From contig REAB01000055.1 of assembly GCA_004293645.1 (NCBI GenBank), positions 1 through 55,788 on the forward strand: a stretch of 55,788 nt of DNA, written 5' to 3'. Origin of the DNA: Cytophagia bacterium. GTDB taxonomy: Bacteria > Bacteroidota > Bacteroidia > Cytophagales > Spirosomataceae. Made by a program: the position numbers and the translations under genes. Below are positions 55,697 through 55,788 of the stretch, one piece after another. The notes beneath the pieces were generated by a model, which worked only from the letters and a program-made list of their open reading frames with translations, was not told where the DNA came from and made no database searches. Each line of letters starts with the position of its first letter. The stretch's first letter is position 1.

Positions 55697-55788
55697 GGCT
55701 ACCGCACCAAAATAGGGGATTTTGTTAGATTTTGTATTTTTGTGGTATGAACTTACAAAAACATTTCACAGAAGTCAAAGATTTTCGA
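55694..55788 (+). mobile_element. Left end of an ISAs1-like insertion sequence (runs off the window)
   Basis: The proposed end is near TAGGGCTACCGCACC (55694-55708), where the RAYT sequence stops, about 50 bp before the transposase start. The exact terminus and target duplication need the right end, which lies outside the window. Confidence 0.6.
55747..55788 (+). CDS. ISAs1-family transposase, N-terminal fragment
   Basis: Only the first 14 codons are in the window (MNLQKHFTEVKDFR). This matches the usual start of ISAs1/H-repeat-type DDE transposases, where a short helix and the DFR motif open the DDE_Tnp_1-associated domain. Partial at the window edge; the family call is tentative because so little is visible. 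Confidence 0.6.
   Translation, partial: MNLQKHFTEVKDFR

Overview
The window reads as chromosomal DNA of a Bacteroidota bacterium, most likely of the order Cytophagales (Runella/Spirosoma-like relatives). This rests on several things: the gene block tRNA-Trp(CCA)-secE-nusG-rplKAJL-rpoB-rpoC, a TonB-dependent receptor paired with a DUF4249-type lipoprotein, two DUF6089-type barrel proteins after nadK, OmpA proteins with carboxypeptidase-regulatory-like or PD40 repeats, a CRTAC1-like FG-GAP lipoprotein, crtB/crtI pigment genes, and promoters of the Bacteroidota type (TTTG about 19-21 nt before TAnnTTTG). Shine-Dalgarno sequences are largely absent, as expected for the phylum. No database search was possible; family names come from motif recognition.

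Layout. 1-8766: a 34-bp tandem hairpin array, the FG-GAP/ASPIC lipoprotein, an agmatine-deiminase-like lipoprotein, a frameshifted acyltransferase and the crtI-crtB pair. 9257-13130: malic enzyme with phosphotransacetylase domain, a GNAT acetyltransferase and holA. 13277-21670: an accessory surface region with a PepSY-like lipoprotein, a Crp/Fnr regulator carrying a pure (Ser-Asp)10 tract, two small lipoproteins, a TonB receptor, its DUF4249 partner and an OmpA protein. 21938-27319: atpDC, a GatB/YqeY protein, CvpA, a GT2 glycosyltransferase and EbfC. 27471-39809: the transcription/translation core operon. 39823-52582: housekeeping and envelope genes (flavin reductase, EamA exporter, dihydroorotase, PAP2, OmpA/PD40, CBS, NAD kinase, two barrels, dipeptide epimerase, sodium:solute symporter). 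52729-55788: a small antitoxin-like protein, a GntP permease with an SDR, a REP cluster, a RAYT transposase remnant and the start of an ISAs1-like insertion sequence.

No classical defence system, prophage or CRISPR array is visible. The unusual content is in small DNA structures. Several families of short palindromic elements are scattered through spacers and genes, including a GC-rich palindrome embedded twice, in frame, inside dihydroorotase. A motif identical over 23-35 nt links the 3' end of one ompA gene to two spacers. The Crp/Fnr gene is followed by two tandem FNR-like sites placed at about -41 and -63 of a strong Bacteroidota promoter, whose transcript would immediately meet a terminator-like hairpin before a lipoprotein/TonB operon. 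Two small overlapping coiled-coil ORFs separate rpoB from rpoC. A 25-bp hairpin separates atpD from atpC. The right edge preserves a RAYT gene next to REP units and cut by an insertion sequence, a plausible source of at least one of the palindrome families.
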